Origin: DTU032 sp964346175
Lineage (GTDB): Bacteria; Bacillota; Clostridia; Saccharofermentanales; DTU023
Assembly (NCBI GenBank): GCA_964346175.1
Contig: CAYFTG010000012.1
Span: forward strand, 1 to 45,389
Length of the DNA stretch: 45,389 bases
Direction of reading: 5' to 3'
The notes below the pieces were generated by a model, which saw only the letters and a program-made list of their open reading frames with translations, searched no databases and was not told where the DNA came from. How positions within the stretch are numbered: the first letter of the stretch is position 1; every line of letters begins with the position of its first letter. Shown in pieces: positions 1 through 8,798 of this stretch. The position numbers were made by a program, and so were the translations under genes.

Positions 1-1829
1 TAGGCGGCAGAGCCAGCGAGCGCTTTCAGCGCGTCCCGCACCTTTACCCGATGCTATCACTAAACGATGTATTTTCACTGGAAGATGTGGAAGATTTCAT
101 CCGCCGCATGCGGGCCACCGAAAAGGAAGCTCAGTTTATTGTCGAAGCTAAGATTGATGGACTTTCCCTTTCGGTTTCTTACGAAGAAGGCGTTCTGCAA
201 AGAGCTGTCACTCGCGGCGACGGCGTCAACTTCGGAGAGGACGTAACTCTGAACGCTTTAGAGATAAGCAATCTGCCCCACAGGCTGAACGAAAGGATCA
301 CAGATCTGTCAGTACGAGGAGAAGTTTATCTCCCTAAAGAAGAATTTGAACGCATAAACGAAGAGCTGGCCAACAATAATGCAAAAGTTTTTGCTAATCC
401 GCGCAATGCCGCAGCGGGAACCTTGCGTCAGTTGGATTCTGCAGTTGTTAGAGAACGTGGTCTGGCTTTTTTGGCTTTTGAGATTCAAAATTCTTCTCGC
501 CGTTTTGATTCTGACCGTGAGGAATTGATCTTCTTAGAATCCCTTGGTTTTGACACCATTAAACCCTCCGCTGCGCTCGAAACTGCAGAAGAGGTTTTTG
601 CTGAAATTGAACGCGTGGATCAAGCGCGCGGAGAATTTCCCTACGAGATCGACGGAGCAGTGGTCAAACTTAACCAGCTAAGTCTGCGGGAGCGGCTTGG
701 GGCGACCAGTAAAGCACCGCGTTGGGCTGTAGCCTACAAGTACCCTCCGGAAGTAAAAGAGACGCAAATACTCGAAATTAGAGCACAAGTCGGACGCACC
801 GGCAAGATTACGCCTTTGGCGATCTTGGCGCCGGTTCAGCTGGCCGGAACTACTGTGCAGCGAGCTACTTTGCATAATCAAAACTACATTGACAAGTTAG
901 ATGTCCGAGTGGGGGATACGGTCCTAGTTCATAAAGGCGGCGAAATTATACCGGCTGTTTTGGGAGCTGTTAAAGAACGCAGAGATGGGAGTGAAGAAGT
1001 GTATCGTCTGCCGAGCCATTGCCCTTCCTGTGACTCTCCGACTACGTTTCTAGACGAAGGTGTTGACCTTTTCTGTACAAATACTGACTGTCCTGCGCAG
1101 ATGGTGCGCCATCTTTCCTACTTTGCTTCGCAGAGCGCACTTTCCATTGACGGTTTGGGTAGCAAAACGGCTTTGGCTTTAAGTGAAGAAAACTATGTCA
1201 CTTCTTTGGCAGATATTTATAGCTTAAAAGATAAGCGTGACGACTTGATCGCCTGGGGCGGAATCGGGCGCGAAAAATCTGTCGACGCCTTGCTGGCTGC
1301 GATCGAAAATTCTAAGAGCGCTCCTTTATTCCGACTGCTGACCGGCTTCGGTATTCCGCACGTCGGTGTACAGACAGCACGCTCGCTGGCGCAAGCAATG
1401 AAATCTTTAGATGAAATCTCAGCTGCTACTGTCGAAGAACTGGCTGCGATCCCTGATATAGGGCAAAAAACTGCAGAGGCAATTAGAGACTGGTTCGCTT
1501 TGCCGCAGTCGCAGCATTTGATCTCGGAGCTGAAGAAAGCAGGCGTAAGAACAAGCGAATCTGAGCAAGTAGAAGAGGCATCCACTAAGCGCTTTGAAGG
1601 GCTAACGTTCGTCTTGACCGGTACATTGCCTACTCTAAGCCGCAATGAAGCTAAAGCGTTGATTGAAAAAGAAGCCGGGCGCGTGACTGGCAGTGTTTCG
1701 AGTAAAACTAACTATCTTTTGCTCGGAGAGGATCCCGGCAGCAAGTATGAACGCGCGGTTTCGCTAAATGTTGCCATAATATCGGAAGCCGATTTTTTAG
1801 CGATGTTAGAAGATGAAGGAAGTAACTGA
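1..1829 (+). CDS. ligA: NAD-dependent DNA ligase LigA (5' end outside window)
   Basis: Joins nicked DNA using NAD+ in replication and repair. The frame is open to the left edge (first full codon at 3), so the ATG at 51 is internal: the bases before it already encode LigA-like sequence leading into HLYPMLSL. About 608 residues are present; by comparison with typical LigA (about 670) some 60-70 N-terminal residues, including part of the Ia domain, are missing. The adenylation motif KIDG has its lysine codon at 150-152. It is followed by the OB fold, a four-cysteine zinc finger (CPSC then CTNTDC, about 1020-1100), helix-hairpin-helix repeats and a C-terminal BRCT domain beginning near FEGLTFVLTGTLP. 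The stop overlaps the next start in TGATG, suggesting translational coupling. The identification is secure. Confidence 0.97.
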   Translation, partial: GGRASERFQRVPHLYPMLSLNDVFSLEDVEDFIRRMRATEKEAQFIVEAKIDGLSLSVSYEEGVLQRAVTRGDGVNFGEDVTLNALEISNLPHRLNERITDLSVRGEVYLPKEEFERINEELANNNAKVFANPRNAAAGTLRQLDSAVVRERGLAFLAFEIQNSSRRFDSDREELIFLESLGFDTIKPSAALETAEEVFAEIERVDQARGEFPYEIDGAVVKLNQLSLRERLGATSKAPRWAVAYKYPPEVKETQILEIRAQVGRTGKITPLAILAPVQLAGTTVQRATLHNQNYIDKLDVRVGDTVLVHKGGEIIPAVLGAVKERRDGSEEVYRLPSHCPSCDSPTTFLDEGVDLFCTNTDCPAQMVRHLSYFASQSALSIDGLGSKTALALSEENYVTSLADIYSLKDKRDDLIAWGGIGREKSVDALLAAIENSKSAPLFRLLTGFGIPHVGVQTARSLAQAMKSLDEISAATVEELAAIPDIGQKTAEAIRDWFALPQSQHLISELKKAGVRTSESEQVEEASTKRFEGLTFVLTGTLPTLSRNEAKALIEKEAGRVTGSVSSKTNYLLLGEDPGSKYERAVSLNVAIISEADFLAMLEDEGSN

Positions 1830-2263
1830 TGCGTTGGTATTTTTTGTGGGGTTTGGTCGCAGCTTTTGTCATGGTACTAGTACTCTTTGTACTTATGATT
1901 GTCGCTTTGCGCAGAAACTGGAATCACACTAATAGATCCGTTTTTTCTTACTTTATTCCTTTATTACTCATGTCCATGCTTGTATATATGGCAGCGAGCC
2001 AATTTGTTCCGCGCGTGTTTGATGCTGTTCAGATCGTATATGGTCAATATGCGAGCACCGAAGCGATTTTGTCCGCAGAAAATTTCGAGAATAACCGCAT
2101 TATCACAGAAGATCAAGTCTTTTACTATCCGCCATCGCTTGATGATGAACCGGAAGCAGGACGCTATCAGATCTATTACACCGAGCGCACACATTACGTC
2201 ATGAACTTAATTTTTGTAGGTGAGACAGAAGATTCGTTAGACGATCCTGCCGCCACGCCCTAA
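1829..2263 (+). CDS. Hypothetical membrane protein with two N-terminal helices
   Basis: I do not recognise a family. The 144-residue product has a hydrophobic segment at about residues 4-27, a short basic loop (RRNWNHTNR), a second hydrophobic segment at about 38-60, and then a soluble acidic tail of about 85 residues that ends in a D/E/P-rich stretch. By the positive-inside rule the short basic loop is probably cytoplasmic, placing both the N-terminus and the tail outside; this is inference. The start overlaps the ligA stop by one base, so it is probably co-translated with ligA. No catalytic motif is visible. Coding status rests on the uninterrupted frame, the clean coupling and a membrane-protein-like composition. 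Confidence 0.75.
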   Translation: MRWYFLWGLVAAFVMVLVLFVLMIVALRRNWNHTNRSVFSYFIPLLLMSMLVYMAASQFVPRVFDAVQIVYGQYASTEAILSAENFENNRIITEDQVFYYPPSLDDEPEAGRYQIYYTERTHYVMNLIFVGETEDSLDDPAATP

Positions 2264-2327
2264 TTTCGATCTGATCAAAACATTTTATCAGCTTCTTCGC
2301 TACAATTGACAGAAGGAGGTGAAGATA

Positions 2328-3017
2328 ATGACAAAACAACCGGTCATAGCCGCCGATTTGCAAAGTGCGTATGAGCTGAGTCTACGCAAACCTCAAAAGG
2401 AAATCGGTCTTTATCTCATCTCATCTAATCGTGAACTTTTAAAACATGTTGAAAAAGTAATGAACCGTTACGGAGCCTTCGGCATCATGGATGCTTCGGG
2501 CCGAGTACACTATCTCTTAGATGCGCGCAAAGGCATACCTTACGCAGAGAACAAATTTCTTGAGACAGTCTCAAGTCTAGTAGAGGATCATGTTAAAGAA
2601 GAAGTAGATTATCAGCGCGAAACGCAGAATTTGGTCAATCAAATTTTGGCTAGGTACGCCTTTAATAAGGATTTGCGTGGTTATAGAATCCTCTTTACTA
2701 TGCTTGAGCTGAGTCTGGGTGACTATTCTTTGCTAAACCCCATCAGCAAACGGCTGTATACACAGGTAGCCAAAATATTTAATGTGACCGCATCTCAGGT
2801 AGAACGCAATGTACGCTATCTATTCGAAGACTTGATGGCAAAAGAAAAGATTATGCGCGTAAAGACAAAGGAGAAGAGATACTATTTGTCCTCCGAAAAT
2901 GGACGATTGCCTGTAGCTAAGACAGTTGTAAAGTTGTGGCAAATATGTCGCTTGGAAGCAGAAGGTGATTTGCTGGAGGAGTTAGATAAAGTAAATGAGT
3001 TGGCTTCCTCAGCATAA
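2328..3017 (+). CDS. Receiver-less protein with Spo0A-type C-terminal DNA-binding domain
   Basis: Product of 229 residues. I chose the ATG at 2328 because AAGGAGG at 2313-2319 lies 8 bases upstream; the in-frame GTG at 2319 would overlap that site. The stretch GYRILFTMLELSLGD, then LYTQVAKIFNVTASQVERNV (roughly residues 116-165) follows the pattern of the Spo0A C-terminal domain, including the helix-turn-helix with the VER-x-x-R signature. The N-terminal 110 residues do not show the acidic pocket, phospho-aspartate or lysine of a receiver, so this is not an ordinary Spo0A. A further 65 residues follow the Spo0A-like region, with a basic segment (RVKTKEKRYY). A transcriptional regulator is likely, but the target and signal are unknown. 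It follows the ligA gene pair after a 64-base gap. Confidence 0.7.
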   Translation: MTKQPVIAADLQSAYELSLRKPQKEIGLYLISSNRELLKHVEKVMNRYGAFGIMDASGRVHYLLDARKGIPYAENKFLETVSSLVEDHVKEEVDYQRETQNLVNQILARYAFNKDLRGYRILFTMLELSLGDYSLLNPISKRLYTQVAKIFNVTASQVERNVRYLFEDLMAKEKIMRVKTKEKRYYLSSENGRLPVAKTVVKLWQICRLEAEGDLLEELDKVNELASSA

Positions 3018-3025
3018 TTACTGAC

Positions 3026-3070
3026 AAAAAAGGGGCTGTCTCAAAAACAAGTTAAGTAAGAGACAGTCCC
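3026..3070 (-). terminator. Intrinsic terminator of the HU gene
   Basis: Inverted repeat: bases 3032-3042 pair with 3060-3070 (GGGACTGTCTC on the minus strand against GAGACAGCCCC, one mismatch). On the minus strand it is followed by six T (plus-strand A at 3026-3031), as expected for a terminator 28 bases past the HU stop. The same hairpin could also slow plus-strand transcription leaving the Spo0A-like gene, but the T-run on that side is weak. Confidence 0.72.
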
Positions 3071-3097
3071 TTAATCTTTAATAATTCTGTGATGAAT

Positions 3098-3373
3098 TTA
3101 TTTGTTAACTTTTTCTTTCAGGTTTTTGCCTGCTTTAAATACTGGTGCTTTGGATGCAGGAATCATGATTTCTTCTTTTGTCGCGGGGTTACGGCCTTTA
3201 CGTGCTTTGCGCTCGCGAACACTGAATGTGCCAAATCCTACCAGGACGACTTTCTCATCTTTAGCTAGGGCATCGGTAATAGTGTCGAGAACAGCGGACA
3301 CAGCTTTTTCACTATCCTTTTTGGTTAGTCCTGTGGACTTTGCGACTGCATTGGTTAGATCAGTTTTATTCAT
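3098..3373 (-). CDS. hup: HU family nucleoid DNA-binding protein
   Basis: Small histone-like protein that dimerises and bends DNA. The 91-residue length matches the HU/IHF family. Family landmarks are MNKTDLTNAVA at the start, VLVGFGTFSVRERKARKGRN leading into the DNA-binding arm, and FKAGKNLKEKVN at the end. A strong ribosome site (AGGAGG on the minus strand, about 3386-3391) precedes the ATG. It is a single-gene unit with its own promoter and terminator, opposite in strand to both neighbours. The family call is certain; HU is preferred over IHF because a single short paralogue of this type is the norm in Bacillota. Confidence 0.96.
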   Translation of the reverse strand: MNKTDLTNAVAKSTGLTKKDSEKAVSAVLDTITDALAKDEKVVLVGFGTFSVRERKARKGRNPATKEEIMIPASKAPVFKAGKNLKEKVNK

Positions 3374-3408
3374 ATTAGGGAGCCTCCTTCTGGCAAATAT
3401 CTTTGAAC

Positions 3409-3438
3409 ATTATGAAGCGAAGAAGATTGAATTGTCAA
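3409..3438 (-). promoter_or_regulatory. Sigma-70 type promoter for hup
   Basis: On the minus strand a perfect TTGACA (3433-3438) is followed after 18 bases by CATAAT (3409-3414), with the HU ATG about 36 bases further on and AGGAGG between. This is one of the best promoter matches in the window and fits a highly expressed nucleoid protein. Confidence 0.75.
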
Positions 3439-3635
3439 GCTTTTGAGGCTTTTTTCAACGAAAAGAGACAATTTTTGCAATTATTATAAGAAAACTTACT
3501 GAAAATGTTCTTTTTTCATGTTTTTAGGATGTATAATTGCAGGAGCAGGTGTTTAAGAAATGCCGGTTTCTTGCATGATCCGGGACTATCTAGTAAAATT
3601 GCGCCAGTGATAGATACGCACTACATTGAGGGTTT

Positions 3636-5570
3636 ATGTTGAATAGAAAAAAGATAACGCCTAAAAAGCTGATTTTATTTGTATATGATCTGGTAGCAAC
3701 TTTAATTGCCATGCTTCTGGCAGTCTTCATTATCCACAACGGGAGCATACCGCATGCCCAATGGCAGATCTTTATAGCGACCTGGTTTATCCTGCCGCTA
3801 ACAGCTTTAATTATTTTCAATTTAGTTGGCTTTTATGATCAGATGTGGGCTTTTGCGCGCGGCTATCAGTACTTGGCACTTGTCGCCGGAACGACACTGC
3901 AATTGATTCTTTCCGTTTTGATCATGCAAATAATGAACAAACACTTTACTTTTGCAACTTACGTTGTCTACTGGTTTCTTCTCACATCAGCGGTGTTTGT
4001 GATTCGTTTTATTTACCGTTTTTATTCGTCTTCTGTACGATTACGAAGAAGAGGCAGGGAGAAGCAAGATCAAATCAGGGTAATGATTGTCGGTGCCGGT
4101 GAGGCGGGCTCACAGTTGATTACAGAGATAAAAACATCTATGTCCAACCGAGTCCCTCTGCTCTTGATCGACGACAATCCTTTAATCTTAAATTATAAAA
4201 ATAACGGCGTTCCCGTTTTGGGGAATCGTCACGACATTCCTGCGCTGGCTGAAAAATACCATATAGACGAAATAATTATTGCTATACCTTCGGCCTCCAG
4301 GACTACGATTCGCAACATTGTAGATATTTGTTATCAGACCGAGAGTCGCGTTAGTATTTTGCCTTTTTATACTCAACTGCGCGACAGCAAGGTTCGCTTA
4401 ACGGATGTTCGCGACATAACCATTGAGGACCTTTTGGGCAGGGAAGAAGTCGACCTGGATTTGCAGCAGATCTCGAAATATATCCGCGGTAAGACGGTTC
4501 TTGTTACCGGTGGTGGTGGTTCCATAGGATCGGAGCTGGTTCGACAAATTGCAGCCTATAGACCTTCTGTGCTGCTTATTTTTGATATCTATGAAAATTC
4601 GGTTTATTCGCTACAGCAGGAATTGCTCGCCACTTACGGCACTAGCCTCAATTTCCGTGTGCTGATCGGTTCAGTTCGTGACCAAAGAAGGATAGCGCAA
4701 GTGTTTGAGCAATGGCAGCCGGATTTGGTTTTCCATGCGGCTGCTCATAAGCACGTGCCTTTGATGGAAGATAATCCTTGCGAAGCTGTAATAAACAACA
4801 TCTATGGTACGTATAATGTGGCTCGGCAAGCCGGTCGGAGCAAAACGGAGCATTTCGTACTCATCTCAACAGATAAAGCTGTCAATCCGACGAATGTCAT
4901 GGGGGCGACCAAGAGAATGTGCGAGATTGTTACCTTGGCTTTGAATAAGGTTCATAGAACTACTAATTTCGCTGCTGTGCGCTTCGGCAATGTATTGGGC
5001 AGTAATGGCAGTGTTATTCCGCTCTTTGAAAAGCAAATCCAAGAGCAGAAGAGAGTTACTGTTACTGATCCGGAAGTCACACGCTACTTCATGACTATCT
5101 CCGAGGCATCCAGTCTAGTCTTACAGGCAGGAGCCTATGCCGAAGGTGGAGAGATTTTCGTACTGGATATGGGTAGACCGGTTAAGATTTTGGATCTGGC
5201 AAAGGACCTAATTCGCCTGTCCGGTTATGTGCCCGAAGAGGAGATACCGATTGATATTATCGGTCTGCGCCCCGGCGAGAAACTGCATGAGGAGCTTCAT
5301 CTCGATAGAGAAGAGACGATAAGTACAGAGAACGAAAAGATCATGATTCTGCAGCAGGTCGAAGACAGCTCCTATTTGGATTCGGAAATAAAGCACTTGA
5401 TCCGTTTGGCCCGCTGCCCCTCAGTCGGTCTTCCTAAGTTTATGGAAGCTATACTCTGCATTCTGCGTGACTGTGCAAGCAAAGAACCCGCCGAATTAAA
5501 GCTACTCTTACCGGAAATCCCCGATGAGAATAAGCATGTCTTGCAGAAAAGCGCTATTGAGAAAGAATAA
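3636..5570 (+). CDS. FlaA1/CapD/WbpM-type membrane nucleotide-sugar dehydratase
   Basis: Predicted UDP-sugar 4,6-dehydratase/epimerase of the long, membrane-anchored SDR class that makes amino-sugar precursors for surface polysaccharides or glycans. The 644 residues begin with four hydrophobic segments (about 13-33, 44-64, 78-98, 107-127). A first Rossmann-like region follows (VMIVGAGEAGSQ, about 149-160), then the catalytic SDR domain with VTGGGGSIGSE at about 290-300. The active site reads STDKAVNPTNVMGATKR: this class carries Met instead of the usual Tyr before the conserved Lys, as in WbpM, so it is not a defect. A GAGGG site lies before the ATG, and a TATAAT at 3532-3537 may be the -10 of its promoter, though I see no good -35. 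No glycosyltransferases lie nearby, so the exact sugar is unknown. Confidence 0.9.
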   Translation: MLNRKKITPKKLILFVYDLVATLIAMLLAVFIIHNGSIPHAQWQIFIATWFILPLTALIIFNLVGFYDQMWAFARGYQYLALVAGTTLQLILSVLIMQIMNKHFTFATYVVYWFLLTSAVFVIRFIYRFYSSSVRLRRRGREKQDQIRVMIVGAGEAGSQLITEIKTSMSNRVPLLLIDDNPLILNYKNNGVPVLGNRHDIPALAEKYHIDEIIIAIPSASRTTIRNIVDICYQTESRVSILPFYTQLRDSKVRLTDVRDITIEDLLGREEVDLDLQQISKYIRGKTVLVTGGGGSIGSELVRQIAAYRPSVLLIFDIYENSVYSLQQELLATYGTSLNFRVLIGSVRDQRRIAQVFEQWQPDLVFHAAAHKHVPLMEDNPCEAVINNIYGTYNVARQAGRSKTEHFVLISTDKAVNPTNVMGATKRMCEIVTLALNKVHRTTNFAAVRFGNVLGSNGSVIPLFEKQIQEQKRVTVTDPEVTRYFMTISEASSLVLQAGAYAEGGEIFVLDMGRPVKILDLAKDLIRLSGYVPEEEIPIDIIGLRPGEKLHEELHLDREETISTENEKIMILQQVEDSSYLDSEIKHLIRLARCPSVGLPKFMEAILCILRDCASKEPAELKLLLPEIPDENKHVLQKSAIEKE

Positions 5571-5575
5571 TTAAT

Positions 5576-7414
5576 TTGAATTTTGCTGATCTGGCACATC
5601 TGGCCCGTTACGGCTTTGTCTTTTTGGTCGTTCCAGTCGCAGTGATCCTGTTGACCAAGAGTCTGCGCGATTTTTTCCAACGCATGAAATATGCCAGAAC
5701 ACCTGTGAGGGGGTTTTTCCTCTTAGCTTCTGATCCGCTGGACGAGGAGCTTGTACGCCCCCTGCCGCTCTACCACACAACCTTAATCGGGGCGGCGAGA
5801 TCGGCGGATATCCGCGTACGGGGTCGGGAAGTAGCAAGGCGTAATGCGATGATCTACTACTTTGATCGTCGCTGGTATCTCGAACCGACATCCCAGGCAC
5901 TTTTATTCCTGAATCACAAGGAAGTTAAGCAGCGGACTGAAATTTCACAGGGTGATGTCATCGGTATAGGAACGCAGCAGTTCTCTTTTGTCGTTGATAT
6001 TAATGAAATTGATCAAAGCGGCCTTGCCGAAGAGCTCTTGGCAGAGCCCAAAGGACGCTCTTGGCTGTCAAGCATATTTATTTTCATACTGCAGCTGTCG
6101 GGAACTGCCTTGATTTATGCCGGAATGCAAAATACAGTGACTGAAGATTTGTCGGTCATTGTGGTACTTGTTTTGGGAATACTGTTTCTATTCGCTCAGC
6201 TACTCTATTTGTCTATGTCGCGCTTGGTTTCCGGCTTTGATGAGAGTATCTGGCACAGCGTAATGCTCTTGAGCACTCTGGGTATTTTGCTGCAAACACG
6301 CTTGCTCTTTCTTTCTCGGCGCTTTCCGGATTGGATTGAAGGCTATACGATGCAAGACTGGTACGCCAGCCTGAGGTCGGTCTTTGTCAGCCAAACAATT
6401 GCGATTTTCATTGGTCTACTGCTCTTTCCCCTGATTTTATTTCTCGTTCGGCGGACGAGTATTTTGGAAAAGATTGCTCCTCTTTGTTTTGTGCTTACAC
6501 CCGTACTTTATTTACTAACTCTCGTCATGGGGCGAGGAAGCGAGACACATGGCGCAGGTCTATGGATAAACCTACCGGGGGGCTTTTCGCTACAGTTGAC
6601 TGAGTTTGCCAAGATCAGCTGGATTATTGTGTTGGCTCATTTTTTCAAAACACGGGCGACGAAGCGCAATATTATAGTCTTTGCAGTTTGGGCCGGCGTT
6701 AATGCAGTAATGATTCTCTTGCTGCCGGACCTCGGCTCGCTTATGGTGCTTTTGCCTACGACTTTGATTGTGTTTGCCATCATGACCTCGGAGTACCTCC
6801 TGTCTTTCCTGGCGCTGCTTGGCGCTTCGGTGGTCGGAGTCTTAGCTTATAATGCTCTACCGTATGTGCAACGGCGCTTATACGGCTGGATCTCTTTGTG
6901 GGAGAACCTGAATGACGACAATCGCCAGATTGTCTACGGTTTGCAGGCAGTTGGCCGCGGTGGCCTTTTCGGCCGCGGTATGGGCAACGGCTCACCGGAA
7001 GGGATTCCTTTAGCCAGTTCAGATATGATCTTCTCGATCCTCTGGGAGGAAATGGGGCTCTTGATTGCTATTTCGGTGATAGCGCTTTTCTTCGTCATCT
7101 GGCTGCGTTCGGCCTCTGCAATGATTACCGCGCGTGACGGTTTTACATCAGGCTTGATTCTGGGTTTAAGTACAGTTCTTTTAATGGAGGCGCTAATCGT
7201 GATCGGCGGCACGACGGGACTGATCCCTCTAACGGGTGTAACCTTGCCTTTTATTGCCAGAGGCGGTAGCTCGATCATTGCCAAGTGGATAGTGGCGGCA
7301 CTGTTGATGGGGATGGTTGCGCGTTCACGCCGCTTGTCTATCAGTAAAAAAGACCGGAGACAGTACCAAGAGGAAATGGAGGCGCAACGTGAAGCAGCTA
7401 CGACGCAACGTTAA
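5576..7414 (+). CDS. FtsW/RodA/SpoVE-family glycan polymerase with N-terminal FHA-like domain
   Basis: SEDS-family peptidoglycan glycosyltransferase, here 612 residues against about 380-420 for a plain FtsW/RodA. Residues 9-27 form one membrane helix. An FHA-like domain follows at about 66-141 (LIGAARSADI, VARRNAMIYY, GDVIGIGTQQFSF), then the polytopic SEDS core from about 165. Core landmarks are LTEFAKISWI, the LPDLGSLMVLLPT segment, GRGGLFGRGMGNG, and FIARGGSSIIAKW near the end. The FHA region lacks the canonical Arg, Ser and His that contact phosphothreonine (IGA instead of LGR, VARRN instead of xSRxH), so phosphopeptide binding is doubtful. I use the TTG at 5576, just after the upstream stop; no better ATG exists before the first helix. 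It overlaps the following PBP gene by 26 bases, the usual SEDS-PBP pairing. Confidence 0.9.
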   Translation: MNFADLAHLARYGFVFLVVPVAVILLTKSLRDFFQRMKYARTPVRGFFLLASDPLDEELVRPLPLYHTTLIGAARSADIRVRGREVARRNAMIYYFDRRWYLEPTSQALLFLNHKEVKQRTEISQGDVIGIGTQQFSFVVDINEIDQSGLAEELLAEPKGRSWLSSIFIFILQLSGTALIYAGMQNTVTEDLSVIVVLVLGILFLFAQLLYLSMSRLVSGFDESIWHSVMLLSTLGILLQTRLLFLSRRFPDWIEGYTMQDWYASLRSVFVSQTIAIFIGLLLFPLILFLVRRTSILEKIAPLCFVLTPVLYLLTLVMGRGSETHGAGLWINLPGGFSLQLTEFAKISWIIVLAHFFKTRATKRNIIVFAVWAGVNAVMILLLPDLGSLMVLLPTTLIVFAIMTSEYLLSFLALLGASVVGVLAYNALPYVQRRLYGWISLWENLNDDNRQIVYGLQAVGRGGLFGRGMGNGSPEGIPLASSDMIFSILWEEMGLLIAISVIALFFVIWLRSASAMITARDGFTSGLILGLSTVLLMEALIVIGGTTGLIPLTGVTLPFIARGGSSIIAKWIVAALLMGMVARSRRLSISKKDRRQYQEEMEAQREAATTQR

Positions 7415-8792
7415 AGTTTTCCTAGTCATTTTTCTACTCCTTTTTGTGCTCTTTACAGGTGGTGTAGTTTTGCAGAGCCAACGAGCCCGCACGACTCTTT
7501 TGGCCTCATCGGGGGAGAATAGAGCAGCGCTCGCACGCAGATATTCTCAGGCAGGTACGATCTATGCTGCTGATGGTGTGGTTTTGGCGGCTTCTGATGC
7601 GGAGGGTAGAAGGAGCTACAGCAGTGATCCTCAGCTCGCGACAGCCGCTCTGCACGTAGTGGGAGACTATACACACAATATAACTTACACAGTTGAGTCT
7701 TTATGGCAGAACGAGCTTTTGGGTGAGGGCAGATCTTTTGTCGAGCAGTTGCGGCTTGATCTACTGTCCCAAGGAATGCAGGGCAACGACCTTAAACTGA
7801 CATTGAATAGTGATCTGATGAAAACCGCTTATGGGCTGCTTGATGGTAGAAGAGGGGCTGTAGTGCTGCTCAATTATGAGACTGGAGCAATCTTGGCTTC
7901 TGTATCTTCACCGTCTGTGCATCCGGACCAGGTCGTCGCATGGCAAGATATTCCCGATACAGCTCTTTTTAACCGCGCTTTTCAGGGACGTTATTTACCG
8001 GGATCCACCTTCAAAATAATAACGACAGCTGCATTGCTACAATCATCTTTATCAACAGAGGAAACCGTTGTATGTACAGCCGAAACTGCTTTGATTCCGG
8101 GTGGAGTACGCGAGACACATATCAATGCGGGGCACGGCGAGGTTAGCTTAGAGCAGGCTATGGCGCAGTCCTGTAACCACTATTTCGGACATATCGGCTT
8201 AGAGCTGGGGAGCCAAGTATTGACCGGAGCGGCGGAGCAGATGGCTTTTAATCAAAGAATTGAAGTCGACCGTTTCGCCTCGGCGGAAAGTAAATGCCTG
8301 ATCGGGCGCGAAGACGATGCTGCCTTGACTTGGGCTGCCATTGGACAAGCTGCCGGAGAGGATGAAATCACGGTGAGTCCGCTGCATTTGGCGCTTATTT
8401 CAGGGATGATTGCCAATAACGGCCGCATGATTAATCCTTATTTGGTCGAATCCATGATCTACCCTTCCGGACAAGAAAAAAGCCTCAATAATCAGGGAGA
8501 TATTGTGACGCAAATTTCCCCCGGACTGGCGCAAGAATTGGAAGATTTGATGCGTCAAGTGGTGAGTAACGGTACCGGAAGCAATGCCCAAGTGGCAGGT
8601 TTGAATGTATGTGGTAAGACGGGGACAGCTGAACGATTTAATGATGAAGGTGAGCAAGTTATCTCCAGCCTTTTTACAGGCTTCAGCAGTAATCGTGACT
8701 ATCCTTTCGCTGTCGCAGTTATCTTGGATGACACTAGTTTCGGATCTTCCGCAATTGCCGGACAAATACTAGCCGCAGCCGCAAACAATTAA
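7389..8792 (+). CDS. Class B penicillin-binding protein (peptidoglycan transpeptidase)
   Basis: Cross-links peptidoglycan outside the membrane and is probably the dedicated partner of the upstream SEDS protein. The start is the GTG at 7389: TGGAGG at 7377-7382 sits 6 bases before it, and the predicted N-terminus is then a short basic head plus one membrane helix (about residues 9-28), normal for class B PBPs. The active-site motifs are all present: STFK with Ser206, SCN with Ser261, and KTG at 410-412. At 467 residues it is short; there is no large N-terminal dimerisation domain as in PBP2/MrdA, so it looks more like the actinobacterial PbpA type. It overlaps the preceding gene and converges with the next, leaving six bases. 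Confidence 0.92.
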   Translation: MKQLRRNVKVFLVIFLLLFVLFTGGVVLQSQRARTTLLASSGENRAALARRYSQAGTIYAADGVVLAASDAEGRRSYSSDPQLATAALHVVGDYTHNITYTVESLWQNELLGEGRSFVEQLRLDLLSQGMQGNDLKLTLNSDLMKTAYGLLDGRRGAVVLLNYETGAILASVSSPSVHPDQVVAWQDIPDTALFNRAFQGRYLPGSTFKIITTAALLQSSLSTEETVVCTAETALIPGGVRETHINAGHGEVSLEQAMAQSCNHYFGHIGLELGSQVLTGAAEQMAFNQRIEVDRFASAESKCLIGREDDAALTWAAIGQAAGEDEITVSPLHLALISGMIANNGRMINPYLVESMIYPSGQEKSLNNQGDIVTQISPGLAQELEDLMRQVVSNGTGSNAQVAGLNVCGKTGTAERFNDEGEQVISSLFTGFSSNRDYPFAVAVILDDTSFGSSAIAGQILAAAANN

Positions 8793-8798
8793 GTATGT

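Noticed and set aside
3031..3070. GGGGCTGTCTC inverted repeat looks like the end of some insertion sequences
   Set aside because: There is no transposase or second distant end; position and T-run fit a terminator for hup.
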